Made by a program: the position numbers and the translations under genes. Positions 8,853 through 16,956 of a DNA stretch of 64,000 nt are shown piece after piece (position 1 is the stretch's first letter; every line of letters starts with the position of its first letter). The notes under the pieces were generated by a model that worked only from the letters and a program-made list of their open reading frames with translations, did not search any database and had not been told where the DNA came from. The stretch comes from Flavobacterium ammonificans. GTDB taxonomy: Bacteria; Bacteroidota; Bacteroidia; Flavobacteriales; Flavobacteriaceae. The DNA lies in contig NZ_AP025183.1 in the NCBI RefSeq assembly GCF_020885975.1, positions 2,108,001 through 2,172,000 on the forward strand. The letters run 5' to 3'.

Positions 8853-10130
8853 TTAAAACTGATGTTCTTTTTTACTAATTACCAAAAGAGAAATTACTGA
8901 AATGACAGCAGCAACAGAAAGATAATACCCTACAAAGTTCAAACCATAGTTAGTGGCAATCCATATAGCTATCATAGGGGCAAAAGCTGCGCCGATAATA
9001 CCTGCAAGATTAAAAGTCAATGATGCTCCTGAATACCGAACAGTTGTTGGAAACAATTCAGAAAGAAAAGTACCTAAAGGGCCATAGGTAAATCCAATTA
9101 ACATCATCCCAACACACAAAAAGAAAGTAACTTGAATACTGCTTCCCGAATTTAAAAATGGAGCAAAAAACAAACCGAAAACTGCAATTGCCAACGAGGC
9201 ATAAATCAACATTTTTCTTCGACCTATCTTATCTGCAATTAAAGCTGAAATCGGAATAAAACATGCAAAAAACAATACCGAAAACAACTGAATTAAAAGC
9301 GCTTCTTGATTCGAAAGTTGTAACTCATTGGTATTCCAATTCAACATAAAAACGGTCATCAAATAGAAAATTACAAAAGTAGTTACTGCGGCAAAAGTTC
9401 CGAAAAATAGTTCTTTTCGATATGACTTTAATAAAGTAACAAATGGCAGCTTCACTTCTTCTTGCTCTTTTTTAGCATTTTCAAAGGCCGATGTTTCGGT
9501 TATTTTTAAACGGATATAAAAACCTACCAAAACCAATAACGAACTAGCAATAAAAGGAATTCGCCAACCATAGTCCAAAAAATCTTGGGAATTCATACAA
9601 TTTGTCAATGCTAAAAAAGTTCCACCCGAAAGTATTAAACCGATTGGAGCTCCTAACTGCGGAAACATTCCGTACCAAGCCCGTTTGTGAGGTGGTGCAT
9701 TTTCAATGGCTAATAGTACCGCTCCTCCCCACTCACCTCCTAAACCAACACCTTGACCAAAACGACATAACATCAACAAGATAGGCGCCGCAATCCCAAT
9801 ACTCGCGTAACTAGGCAAAAATCCAATACAAACTGTTGAAATACCCATCGTTAGTAAAGCCACTACTAATGTTGTTTTACGTCCGATTTTATCTCCATAA
9901 TGTCCAAAAACTGCCGAACCAATTGGTCGTGCAAAAAAAGCGATAGAAAAGGTTGCTAAAGACTGTAAAACCGATGTGGCACTATCCGTTCCAGGAAAAA
10001 ATAATTGGGGAAAAACCAATACGGCTGCATTCGCATAGATATAAAAATCAAAAAACTCTATCGTAGTTCCAATTAAACTTCCGAAAAGAACATGACGTAA
10101 CGAATTTTGTGTTGGTACTTTAGAGCTCAT
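8853..10130 (-). CDS. MFS transporter, metabolite:H+ symporter type
   Basis: A 425-aa membrane protein with about 12 hydrophobic segments. The start (GSLIGTTIEFFDFYIYANAA) and the loop GHYGDKIGRK between helices 2 and 3, repeated as DKIGRRK in the second half, are characteristic of the ProP/ShiA/KgtP-like metabolite:H+ symporters. The substrate (an organic acid, betaine or shikimate-like compound) cannot be decided. It is divergent from bshC with a 114-bp gap and lies upstream of the radical SAM gene on the same strand. Confidence 0.88.
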   Translation of the reverse strand: MSSKVPTQNSLRHVLFGSLIGTTIEFFDFYIYANAAVLVFPQLFFPGTDSATSVLQSLATFSIAFFARPIGSAVFGHYGDKIGRKTTLVVALLTMGISTVCIGFLPSYASIGIAAPILLMLCRFGQGVGLGGEWGGAVLLAIENAPPHKRAWYGMFPQLGAPIGLILSGGTFLALTNCMNSQDFLDYGWRIPFIASSLLVLVGFYIRLKITETSAFENAKKEQEEVKLPFVTLLKSYRKELFFGTFAAVTTFVIFYLMTVFMLNWNTNELQLSNQEALLIQLFSVLFFACFIPISALIADKIGRRKMLIYASLAIAVFGLFFAPFLNSGSSIQVTFFLCVGMMLIGFTYGPLGTFLSELFPTTVRYSGASLTFNLAGIIGAAFAPMIAIWIATNYGLNFVGYYLSVAAVISVISLLVISKKEHQF

Positions 10131-10244
10131 ATACTTTGGTTTGTTGTTGTATCAATTGAGTATAAAAATGCTATTATTTTTCGAAAGCCACAACTATTTA
10201 GTTCCAATATTTTTTTAGTATTTTTACTCCAAACAAAACCCAAT

Positions 10245-11834
10245 ATGCCAACTGACTGTATACGCTATCAAAATTCAGGCTATTTCTCTTCTTTAATCGT
10301 AGACTATTTAGATCAAAAATCCAGTCTAAATTCGCTATACAATCGGTTTCCAACCATTGAAAACTTTGAAGCACAAATCACTGAAAAAGCAGCTTACTAC
10401 AATCAGGAAAATCGAAAACTATTGGTTGCTGCTTTGCAAAAACAATATCAAAATAGTACTATTTCTGAAGCTACTGAAAATAATATTTTAGCTTTAGAAC
10501 AAGCCAATACGTATACTATTACAACGGGACATCAATTGAATTTGTTTAGCGGACCCTTGTATTTTTTATACAAAATCATTTCTACTATCAATTTAGCTTC
10601 CGAGTTAAAAACGAAGTATCCTAAGTCGAACTTTGTACCCATTTATTGGATGGCAACAGAGGACCACGATTTTGAAGAAATCAATTATTTCAATTTCAAA
10701 GGCAAAAAATTTCGTTGGAACAAAGAAAGTACAGGACCGGTTGGTCGTTTAACTACTGAAGGATTAGATGCTGTTTTTGAAGTTTTTACAAAAGAATTAG
10801 GTTCCAATTCTAATGCGCAAAAAATAAAAGAACTGTTTCAAAAATCCTATTTAGAACACTCCAATTTGGCAGAAGCTACTCGATTTTTAGCGAATGAACT
10901 TTTTGGTCATTACGGTTTAGTAATATTAGATGCCGATTCTGCAGAACTAAAACGAACTTTAATTCCGTACATCAAAGACGAACTAGAAAACCAAACTTCG
11001 TTCAAGGAAGTTGCTGCAACTATTGAAAAACTAAATGAGTATTCCATTCAAGTTAACCCACGTGAAATCAATTTATTTTACATTGAAAACGACTTGCGAG
11101 AGCGAATTATTTTTGAAAGTGGAACTTATAAAGTAAACCATACCAACTTATCTTTTTCTAAGGAAGATCTATTTCGATTGGTAGAAACCAATCCAGAAAA
11201 GTTCAGTCCAAACGTTATTTTACGTCCTTTGTACCAAGAGGTGCTTTTGCCAAATCTATGCTACATTGGTGGCGGTGGCGAAATTGCCTATTGGTTAGAA
11301 TTACAGTCTTTTTTCAATGCAGCAAAAGTAAGTTTTCCTATGTTATTGGTTCGTAACTCTGTTGTATTAGCTACTGAAAAACAAATCAAAAAAGCAGACG
11401 CTTTACAGCTTTCTTGGGCTGATTTGTTTAGCAAGCAAAAAGATTTAGTCAACAACAAAACTAAAGCGCTTTCTGAAATCGACTTGGATTTATCTAATGT
11501 AAAAGAACAATTAAAAAAGCAATTTGAAGCACTTTATAACATTGCCAATCAAACAGATAATTCTTTCATTGGAGCACTAAAAGCGCAAGAAATCAAACAA
11601 ATTAAAGGAATTGAGCACTTAGAAAAACGATTACTAAAAGCACAAAAACGAAAATTGTCAGACGTTTTAGAACGCATTATTCAATTGCAAAACGATTTGT
11701 TTCCGAATCAAAGTTTGCAAGAACGACAAACTAATTTCTCTGAGTTTTATGAAGAAAATGGAGAGTTGTTGATTCAAACGTTAATAGAAAAACTACAACC
11801 TTTAGAGCAACGTTTTGAAATAGTTCAATTATAG
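10245..11834 (+). CDS. bshC: Bacillithiol biosynthesis cysteine-adding enzyme BshC
   Basis: A 529-aa protein matching the BshC family in length and layout: a Rossmann-like core with TITTGHQLNLFSGPLYFLYK and IYWMATEDHDFEE motifs (about residues 88-150), then a long coiled coil near residues 390-470. BshC joins L-cysteine to glucosamine-malate as the last step of bacillithiol synthesis. The start was set at ATG 10245, because an upstream in-frame extension would run back into the MFS promoter region and has no family-like sequence. It stands alone, divergent from the MFS gene. Confidence 0.93.
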   Translation: MPTDCIRYQNSGYFSSLIVDYLDQKSSLNSLYNRFPTIENFEAQITEKAAYYNQENRKLLVAALQKQYQNSTISEATENNILALEQANTYTITTGHQLNLFSGPLYFLYKIISTINLASELKTKYPKSNFVPIYWMATEDHDFEEINYFNFKGKKFRWNKESTGPVGRLTTEGLDAVFEVFTKELGSNSNAQKIKELFQKSYLEHSNLAEATRFLANELFGHYGLVILDADSAELKRTLIPYIKDELENQTSFKEVAATIEKLNEYSIQVNPREINLFYIENDLRERIIFESGTYKVNHTNLSFSKEDLFRLVETNPEKFSPNVILRPLYQEVLLPNLCYIGGGGEIAYWLELQSFFNAAKVSFPMLLVRNSVVLATEKQIKKADALQLSWADLFSKQKDLVNNKTKALSEIDLDLSNVKEQLKKQFEALYNIANQTDNSFIGALKAQEIKQIKGIEHLEKRLLKAQKRKLSDVLERIIQLQNDLFPNQSLQERQTNFSEFYEENGELLIQTLIEKLQPLEQRFEIVQL

Positions 11835-11919
11835 TTTTTTTTTAGATTAGAGTAACATTTTATTTAATTTAAGACTAATTATTTCCTATGGATACATATA
11901 TAATTGATTAGTATATAAA

Positions 11920-12837
11920 ATGAAAAAGTATTTTACCCTACAATTTAAAATGTTGAACAGACAACTAGCCGAGTGGGGAATTGAACCTATAATAGGTTAT
12001 ACTTTAGGATTATTTATATTTTGCATACTGTCTTTTCAATTATTTAATAAAACAAAATATGCAGATGTTATCTATATTGGGATTGCATTAAGTCAAATAA
12101 TAAAATCAAATGAAGTAGTACGAAATAACTTTCTAAAACTTACCTATTCTACTATTGATTATTTAAAACTGCGAATTATTGAAAATTGGATTATCTCCTC
12201 GCCGTTTGTTATATTTTTAGTTTACAAAGAAAATTATTTATTTGCTATTTCATTATTAGTTTTTTGTGGGTTTTCTGTATTGTTTGTTCTGAAAAGTAAA
12301 TCTAATTTTTACATCCCCACTCCTTTCTTCAAATATCCTTTTGAATTTACAATAGGTTTTAGAACTAATTTTATCCTCTACATATTTGCTTATTTCTTGA
12401 CAATTATGTCCATCGTTGTTTCCAATTTTAACTTAGGTATATTTTCTTTAATAGTAACTATAATGGGTTGTGCAGCCTATTTTACAAATTCTGAAAACAA
12501 GTTTTATATTTGGATCTATTCATTAAATTCTAAAGAATTTCTGTACACTAAAACTAAGATGATTGTTCTTTATACAACTATTTTGTGCTTACCAATACTG
12601 ATAAGTTTATCTATATTCTTTTATAATAAAATTGATATTATTTTAGGCATACAATGTCTTGGATATTTGTTTATCTATATGACTATGCTAGCTAAATATT
12701 CGATTTATCCTGAGAAATTAAATATTAGATTTGGAATTGTAATCGCCTTAACTATTTGGCTTCCACCCCTACTATTAGTAATAATCCCCTATCTATATAT
12801 AGAATCGACTAAAAAATTAAAAGTGCTTTTACAATGA
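11920..12837 (+). CDS. Putative ABC exporter membrane subunit
   Basis: A 305-aa, very hydrophobic protein with about seven to nine membrane segments, rich in Phe, Ile and Leu. I see no diagnostic motif. The function is inferred from its neighbour: its stop codon overlaps the start of an ABC ATPase gene by 4 bases (ATGA), the usual arrangement for a permease/ATPase pair. Base composition is more AT-rich than the flanking bshC and ndk. The substrate is unknown; small exporters of peptides or lipids have this organisation. Confidence 0.7.
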   Translation: MKKYFTLQFKMLNRQLAEWGIEPIIGYTLGLFIFCILSFQLFNKTKYADVIYIGIALSQIIKSNEVVRNNFLKLTYSTIDYLKLRIIENWIISSPFVIFLVYKENYLFAISLLVFCGFSVLFVLKSKSNFYIPTPFFKYPFEFTIGFRTNFILYIFAYFLTIMSIVVSNFNLGIFSLIVTIMGCAAYFTNSENKFYIWIYSLNSKEFLYTKTKMIVLYTTILCLPILISLSIFFYNKIDIILGIQCLGYLFIYMTMLAKYSIYPEKLNIRFGIVIALTIWLPPLLLVIIPYLYIESTKKLKVLLQ

Positions 12838-13514
12838 TTGATATTGAAAATTTATCAAAATCTTATGGAGATAAAACTGTATTAGAAAATATTACTTTAA
12901 ATCTAGTGAAAGGAAAGGTATATGGAATAGTTGGCGAAAATGGCGCTGGCAAAACTACATTATTTAATTGTATTTCTGGATTAGAAAAGTATCGCGGAAC
13001 TATTAATTGTGAATATGGAATTCCAAAAATAAGTCTTGGATATTTACAAACCGAACCTTATTTTTTTTCAAAAATAACAGGATTAGAATATTTGAAATTA
13101 TTATGTAACGCAAGAAACCTTGAACCATTAGATTTCATAGAAAAAAATATATTTGATTTACCATTGAACGAATATGCTATTAACTACTCTACTGGAATGA
13201 AAAAAAAGTTAGCTCTCACTGCTATACTTCTACAAGAAAATAAATTTTTCATTTTAGATGAGCCATTTAATGGAGTTGATATTCATAGTAATATGATAAT
13301 CACCGAAATCATTCAACAACTCAAGCGATTAGATAAAACCATTCTCATTTCTTCCCATATTTTTTCCACCTTAAACGAAACTTGTGATGAAATTTTTCTT
13401 CTGAAAAACAAAACAATATCTATGCGAGTTAAGAAAGAGCAATTTGGTATCTTAGAAAATGAAATGAAGGATTATTCTATTGGAAATAGAATTTCAAAAT
13501 TAAATCTCAAATAA
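12834..13514 (+). CDS. ABC transporter ATP-binding protein
   Basis: A 226-aa ATPase with Walker A GENGAGKTTLFN, a signature loop varied to YSTGMKKKLAL (the canonical LSGG Ser-Gly-Gly becomes Ser-Thr-Gly), Walker B FFILDEPFNGVD and switch His in ISSHIF. It belongs to the short-ATPase exporter type (drug, bacteriocin or gliding-type exporters). It overlaps the upstream permease gene by 4 bp, and the two probably form the whole transporter (a homodimer of each, inferred). The substrate cannot be deduced. Confidence 0.85.
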   Translation: MIDIENLSKSYGDKTVLENITLNLVKGKVYGIVGENGAGKTTLFNCISGLEKYRGTINCEYGIPKISLGYLQTEPYFFSKITGLEYLKLLCNARNLEPLDFIEKNIFDLPLNEYAINYSTGMKKKLALTAILLQENKFFILDEPFNGVDIHSNMIITEIIQQLKRLDKTILISSHIFSTLNETCDEIFLLKNKTISMRVKKEQFGILENEMKDYSIGNRISKLNLK

Positions 13515-13577
13515 TTTAACGCTTTATAAAATTATCGATTTTATTCTATTTCATTAATGAAATATCAAATAAAGCAG

Positions 13578-13585
13578 TATTTTTG
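13578..13585 (+). promoter_or_regulatory. -7 promoter box of ndk (TATTTTTG)
   Basis: TATTTTTG fits TAnnTTTG and lies 29 bp before the ndk start codon. No TTG is found at the -33 distance. Confidence 0.45.
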
Positions 13586-13614
13586 CATTCTAAATTTATA
13601 ATTACACAAAAAAG

Positions 13615-14034
13615 ATGGCAACAAACAGAACTTTTACTATGATTAAACCCGATGCGGTTAAAAATGGTCATATTGGAAACATACTTGCAATGATTAACAA
13701 TGCTGGTTTCAAAATTGTTTCTTTAAAACTTACACAATTAACAGTGGCTGATGCACAGGCTTTTTATGCAGTACACAGCGCACGTCCTTTTTATGGAGAA
13801 TTAGTTGAATTCATGTCAAGTGGGCCGATTGTTGCTGCTATTTTAGAGAAAGAGAATGCAGTAAACGATTTCAGAACTTTGATTGGTGCTACCAACCCAG
13901 CTGAAGCTGCAGAAGGTACCATTCGTAAATTATACGCTACTTCTTTAGGGGAAAATGCAGTTCACGGTTCAGATAGTGATGAAAATGCCGCAATTGAAGG
14001 TGCTTTTCACTTTGCAGGAAGAGAGCAATTTTAA
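13615..14034 (+). CDS. ndk: Nucleoside diphosphate kinase
   Basis: A 139-aa enzyme that moves the gamma-phosphate of ATP onto nucleoside diphosphates through a phospho-histidine. The family motifs are intact: [14 protein letters not shown] at the N-terminus, and the active-site stretch [20 protein letters not shown] containing the catalytic His (in AVHGSDS). The length equals the bacterial family norm. It is single-copy and monocistronic, with its own -7 box and a strong terminator after it. Confidence 0.97.
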   Translation: MATNRTFTMIKPDAVKNGHIGNILAMINNAGFKIVSLKLTQLTVADAQAFYAVHSARPFYGELVEFMSSGPIVAAILEKENAVNDFRTLIGATNPAEAAEGTIRKLYATSLGENAVHGSDSDENAAIEGAFHFAGREQF

Positions 14035-14056
14035 TCTAGATAGTTAGATTTATTAG

Positions 14057-14090
14057 ACTTCTTAGACTTCTTAGACTTCTTAAATTTTTA
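14057..14090. repeat. Tandem decamer repeat (TTAGACTTCT x3)
   Basis: Three head-to-tail copies of the ten-base unit between the ndk stop codon and its terminator. On the other side of the terminator (14141-14196) are two TAACTTTC units and several AAATCTA units. They look like slippage-prone low-complexity DNA. Confidence 0.7.
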
Positions 14091-14098
14091 AATTTTAT

Positions 14099-14137
14099 AA
14101 AAAGAAACCCATTTCGATTGAAATGGGTTTCTTTTTA
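14099..14137. terminator. Bidirectional terminator between ndk and the DUF721 gene
   Basis: A 15-bp perfect stem (AAAGAAACCCATTTC / GAAATGGGTTTCTTT, loop GATT) with A-rich and T-rich shoulders, serving the converging ndk and minus-strand ftsY cluster. Confidence 0.9.
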
Positions 14138-14198
14138 TCTCTAACTTTCTAACTTTCTAAAAAAATCTAAAAATCTAGAAATCTAAAAATCTAAATGT

Positions 14199-14495
14199 CT
14201 ATCGCAAAACTACATCCTTAATTACCTCTCGTTGTAATTCTTCGTTAATCATGGCTATAATCTTTGATTTTCCGTGACTTAATTCTTCTCGTAAAACGGA
14301 TGAACTTAACTCCACATACAAAGTACTACCTCGCAATACAACATTTTTAGTATAACTATTGACTCCATTTCCCATAAGATTTTTCCAAGCCTCTTTCACA
14401 TCAATCTGATCCATTCCGGGCTGCAATTTATTCACTTGAATAATTTGCTTCAAAACATCGCCAACCGTACTTTGATTACTTAGTCTTTTTGCCAT
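14199..14495 (-). CDS. DUF721 domain protein
   Basis: A 98-aa protein of the DUF721 family, recognised by the DVLKQIIQVNKL opening, the Trp of EAWKNLMG and the SSVLREELSHGKSKIIAMIN end. Members of this family related to DciA help load the replicative helicase in bacteria lacking DnaC, but a short one-domain form like this is not proven to do so. Its start overlaps the end of the lipocalin-like gene by 20 bp in another frame, so translation is probably coupled. Confidence 0.85.
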   Translation of the reverse strand: MAKRLSNQSTVGDVLKQIIQVNKLQPGMDQIDVKEAWKNLMGNGVNSYTKNVVLRGSTLYVELSSSVLREELSHGKSKIIAMINEELQREVIKDVVLR

Positions 14496-14919
14496 CGCCC
14501 AAAATATTTATAGCCGTAGCTTTTTTGTAATGGAACTCTTTATTTTGCGCATTAGTTATGACTAATTCGTCAGCGGTCAATTCAATTACTTCTTCCGAAT
14601 ACTTCATATAAGGTGTGGAATAATCTAAATACACTTTTTCGTCTTGAAAACGAACACTAACATTCTCATAAGTATCGTTTACCATAAAAGTTCCATTTAA
14701 CTGAGGCGCAACTTTTTTTCGAATTCCTTTATTGTTGGACTCAATTTGAAAGTAATCATAATTTTGATTGGCTCCATATTCTTTATCTTCACCTTCATCA
14801 AAAACTACTTTTTCAATTTCCCAATAGCCGTTAATTTTAGCAATATCAGCAGGTTTGATTTGCTGTTTACAACTAGTAAAAAGCACAGAAAGCAGTACAA
14901 TAGTAATCAAGTTCTTCAT
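14476..14919 (-). CDS. Lipocalin-like lipoprotein
   Basis: A 147-aa protein with a lipobox (FTSC, Cys17) and a small beta-barrel-like body: INGYWEIEKVVFDEG near the N-terminus is the typical first strand of lipocalin-like Bacteroidota lipoproteins, and the rest is alternating beta strands. The ligand is unknown. The start codon ATG at 14919 lies 1 bp after the stop of the 58-aa membrane protein, and the 3' end overlaps the DUF721 gene. All belong to the ftsY transcription unit. Confidence 0.75.
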   Translation of the reverse strand: MKNLITIVLLSVLFTSCKQQIKPADIAKINGYWEIEKVVFDEGEDKEYGANQNYDYFQIESNNKGIRKKVAPQLNGTFMVNDTYENVSVRFQDEKVYLDYSTPYMKYSEEVIELTADELVITNAQNKEFHYKKATAINILGDGKKTK

Positions 14920-14920
14920 A

Positions 14921-15097
14921 TTACTCTTTTTTAGTTTTCACCCTTTTATACAATCCTAAGAAGAAAAAAACCAAACCTACTACTACAGCAATATAATAGA
15001 CCGTCAAATTTTGTTCCCGAATCACATTTGCCAAAACAAAACAAATTACACTTATAAAATAAAAAGCCATTGGGCTTAATTTTCCAAAAGAACTCAT
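14921..15097 (-). CDS. Small membrane protein, 58 aa
   Basis: A short ORF from ATG 15097 to TAA 14921. The product has two hydrophobic helices (about residues 10-25 and 34-50) and a basic tail, KRVKTKKE. It lies 6 bp after ftsY and 1 bp before the lipoprotein gene, which strongly suggests a real gene in this operon. The function is unknown. A place next to the SRP receptor gene does not by itself show a role in membrane targeting. Confidence 0.75.
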   Translation of the reverse strand: MSSFGKLSPMAFYFISVICFVLANVIREQNLTVYYIAVVVGLVFFFLGLYKRVKTKKE

Positions 15098-15103
15098 AGT
15101 ATA

Positions 15104-16084
15104 TTATTTAAAAAAACTGTCTACAAACTCCAATTTATTGAACACTTGTAAATCTTCAATTCCTTCTCCTACTCCGATATATTTAACTGGAATTTGAAAC
15201 TGATCTGAGATTCCAATTACCACACCGCCTTTGGCAGTTCCGTCTAATTTAGTTACAGCCAACGAAGTCACCTCAGTAGCTGCTGTAAACTGCTTGGCTT
15301 GTTCAAAAGCATTTTGACCTGTAGATCCGTCCAAAACTAATAAAACATCGTGTGGAGCGTCTCTTACTACTTTTTGCATAACACGTTTTACTTTGGTCAA
15401 TTCGTTCATCAAATTGACTTTGTTATGCAAACGTCCTGCCGTATCAATAATTACAATATCGGCATCTTGTGCCACTGCAGATTGCAAGGTGTCAAAAGCT
15501 ACTGAAGCAGGGTCACTTCCCATATTTTGTCTTACAATAGGCACTCCAACTCGATCAGCCCATATTTGCAATTGATCAATCGCTGCTGCACGAAAAGTAT
15601 CTGCTGCACCCAAGACTACTTTGTGTCCCGCTTTTTTAAATTGATATGCCAATTTTCCAATTGTGGTTGTTTTTCCTACTCCATTCACACCTACCACCAT
15701 TAAAACATACGGCTTGGTTTGTACTGGTGTCACAAATTCTGTTGCTTCACCTGAATTGGTCTCAGAAAGTAAACTTGCTATTTCTTCACGAAGAATCTGA
15801 TTCAATTCGCCCACGCCTAAATACTTATCAGATGCCACACGCACTTCGATACGTTGTATGATTTTTAATGTGGTGTTTACCCCTACATCAGAAGAAATAA
15901 GAATGTCTTCTAAATTATCTAGAACTTCATCATCTACTTTTGATTTTCCAGCTACTGCTTTGGATAACTTGGAAAAAAAAGTTGTTTTTGATTTTTCTAG
16001 GCCTTTGTCCAAGGATTGTTTCTCCTGTTCGTTTAGACTTTCGTCTTTTTTATCCGAGGAAAATATTCTTTTAAAAAAACTCAT
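15104..16084 (-). CDS. ftsY: Signal recognition particle receptor FtsY
   Basis: A 326-aa SRP GTPase. A short acidic/basic A domain (first 35 residues) is followed by the N domain and the G domain with P-loop GVNGVGKTTTIGKL, AADTFRAAAIDQL, DTAGRLHNK and TKLDGTAKGG motifs. It docks ribosome-nascent chain-SRP complexes at the membrane and hands them to SecYEG. The A domain is much shorter than in E. coli (497 aa), as is usual in Bacteroidota. It is the first gene of a unit continuing into the 58-aa protein, the lipoprotein and the DUF721 gene. Confidence 0.97.
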   Translation of the reverse strand: MSFFKRIFSSDKKDESLNEQEKQSLDKGLEKSKTTFFSKLSKAVAGKSKVDDEVLDNLEDILISSDVGVNTTLKIIQRIEVRVASDKYLGVGELNQILREEIASLLSETNSGEATEFVTPVQTKPYVLMVVGVNGVGKTTTIGKLAYQFKKAGHKVVLGAADTFRAAAIDQLQIWADRVGVPIVRQNMGSDPASVAFDTLQSAVAQDADIVIIDTAGRLHNKVNLMNELTKVKRVMQKVVRDAPHDVLLVLDGSTGQNAFEQAKQFTAATEVTSLAVTKLDGTAKGGVVIGISDQFQIPVKYIGVGEGIEDLQVFNKLEFVDSFFK

Positions 16085-16156
16085 AGTGTTAAAGTATTAA
16101 ATACGAATGTTGTAGTCTAAGAAAACTAATTCACTTTTATAATGGTAAATATAGAA

Positions 16157-16193
16157 AATAAAAAAGCTACTTCCGACTGAAAGTAGCTTTTCT
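16157..16193 (-). terminator. Terminator of the rpmB-rpmG-DUF4295 unit
   Basis: A 10-bp stem AAAGCTACTT / AAGTAGCTTT, with an A-run on the left giving a U-tract in the minus-strand RNA. It separates the ribosomal protein genes from ftsY. Confidence 0.85.
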
Positions 16194-16212
16194 ATATACT
16201 GTTTAGAGTAAA

Positions 16213-16365
16213 TTATTTCTTTTTCAAGAACTCATCAACTGCTTCAGGAGCCATAATAGATTCTACGAATGTATATGCGCCAGTTTTTGGAGATTTCACC
16301 ATTTTAATGGCTTTTGATAATCTTTTAGAAGCGGTTTGTAACGATGCTACGGTTTTCTTTGCCAT
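16213..16365 (-). CDS. DUF4295 small basic protein (probable ribosomal protein)
   Basis: A 50-aa ORF (ATG 16365, TAA 16213), very basic, beginning MAKKTVASLQTASKRLSKAI and ending in KKK. It matches the Bacteroidota-specific DUF4295 family. Position right after rpmB and rpmG suggests a ribosome part. The cryo-EM structure of the Flavobacterium johnsoniae ribosome reported a new protein, bL38, and I believe it corresponds to this family, but I cannot verify that here. Confidence 0.85.
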   Translation of the reverse strand: MAKKTVASLQTASKRLSKAIKMVKSPKTGAYTFVESIMAPEAVDEFLKKK

Positions 16366-16436
16366 GATTCAAATGTTATTTGAAATTAATACAACCTACA
16401 AATGGAAACATCAGAGGTTAATTAAATTTCTAATTA

Positions 16437-16619
16437 TTATTTAATTTCTTTGTGAACTGTTACTCTCTTCAAGATTGGATTAAATTTTTTAATTTCTAAT
16501 CTATCTGGAGTATTTTTTTTGTTCTTAGTTGTAATATATCTTGAAGTACCTGCAACACCAGTTGTTTTGTGCTCAGTACATTCTAAAATCACTTGGATTC
16601 TGTTACCTTTCTTTGCCAT
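16437..16619 (-). CDS. rpmG: 50S ribosomal protein bL33
   Basis: A 60-aa basic protein with the bL33 pattern: [15 protein letters not shown] at the N-terminus, [19 protein letters not shown] in the middle and the VTVHKEIK end. It has one Cys (ECTEH) where zinc-binding forms carry four, so this is a zinc-independent type. It sits between rpmB and the DUF4295 gene in a three-gene unit. Confidence 0.96.
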   Translation of the reverse strand: MAKKGNRIQVILECTEHKTTGVAGTSRYITTKNKKNTPDRLEIKKFNPILKRVTVHKEIK

Positions 16620-16646
16620 CTTGCTATCTATTTATTTAGGAAACGA

Positions 16647-16883
16647 TTATTTGATAAATCCTTGCGCTTGTGCTTTTTTCAAAACAGCAGCAATCCCATT
16701 TTTATTAATTGTTTTTACTGTAGATGCAGCTACTCTAAGAGTAATCCATCTATCTTCTTCTGGAAGATAAAAACGCTTTTTAACTAAGTTCACAGAAAAT
16801 TTTCTCTTAGTCTTGTTCATAGCGTGAGAAACGTTATTTCCTACCATCGCTCTTTTACCTGTAAGGACACAAACTCTTGACAT
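16647..16883 (-). CDS. rpmB: 50S ribosomal protein bL28
   Basis: A 78-aa bL28, beginning MSRVCVLTGKRAMVGNNVSH and carrying NKTKRKFSVNL and the RWITLRVAASTVKTI region, all standard for the family. It is the first gene of the rpmB-rpmG-DUF4295 unit, ended by the hairpin at 16157-16193. Confidence 0.97.
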   Translation of the reverse strand: MSRVCVLTGKRAMVGNNVSHAMNKTKRKFSVNLVKKRFYLPEEDRWITLRVAASTVKTINKNGIAAVLKKAQAQGFIK

Positions 16884-16956
16884 TATTCTTTATCTTTTAT
16901 CGTTATTCAAAATCAGGGTGCAAAGAAAAGAAAAATAAACGGATCAAACAAAAAAA

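Noticed and set aside
10107-10244. 46-codon N-terminal extension of BshC
   Set aside because: The family sequence starts at ATG 10245. The extension overlaps the MFS gene's start and has no family match.
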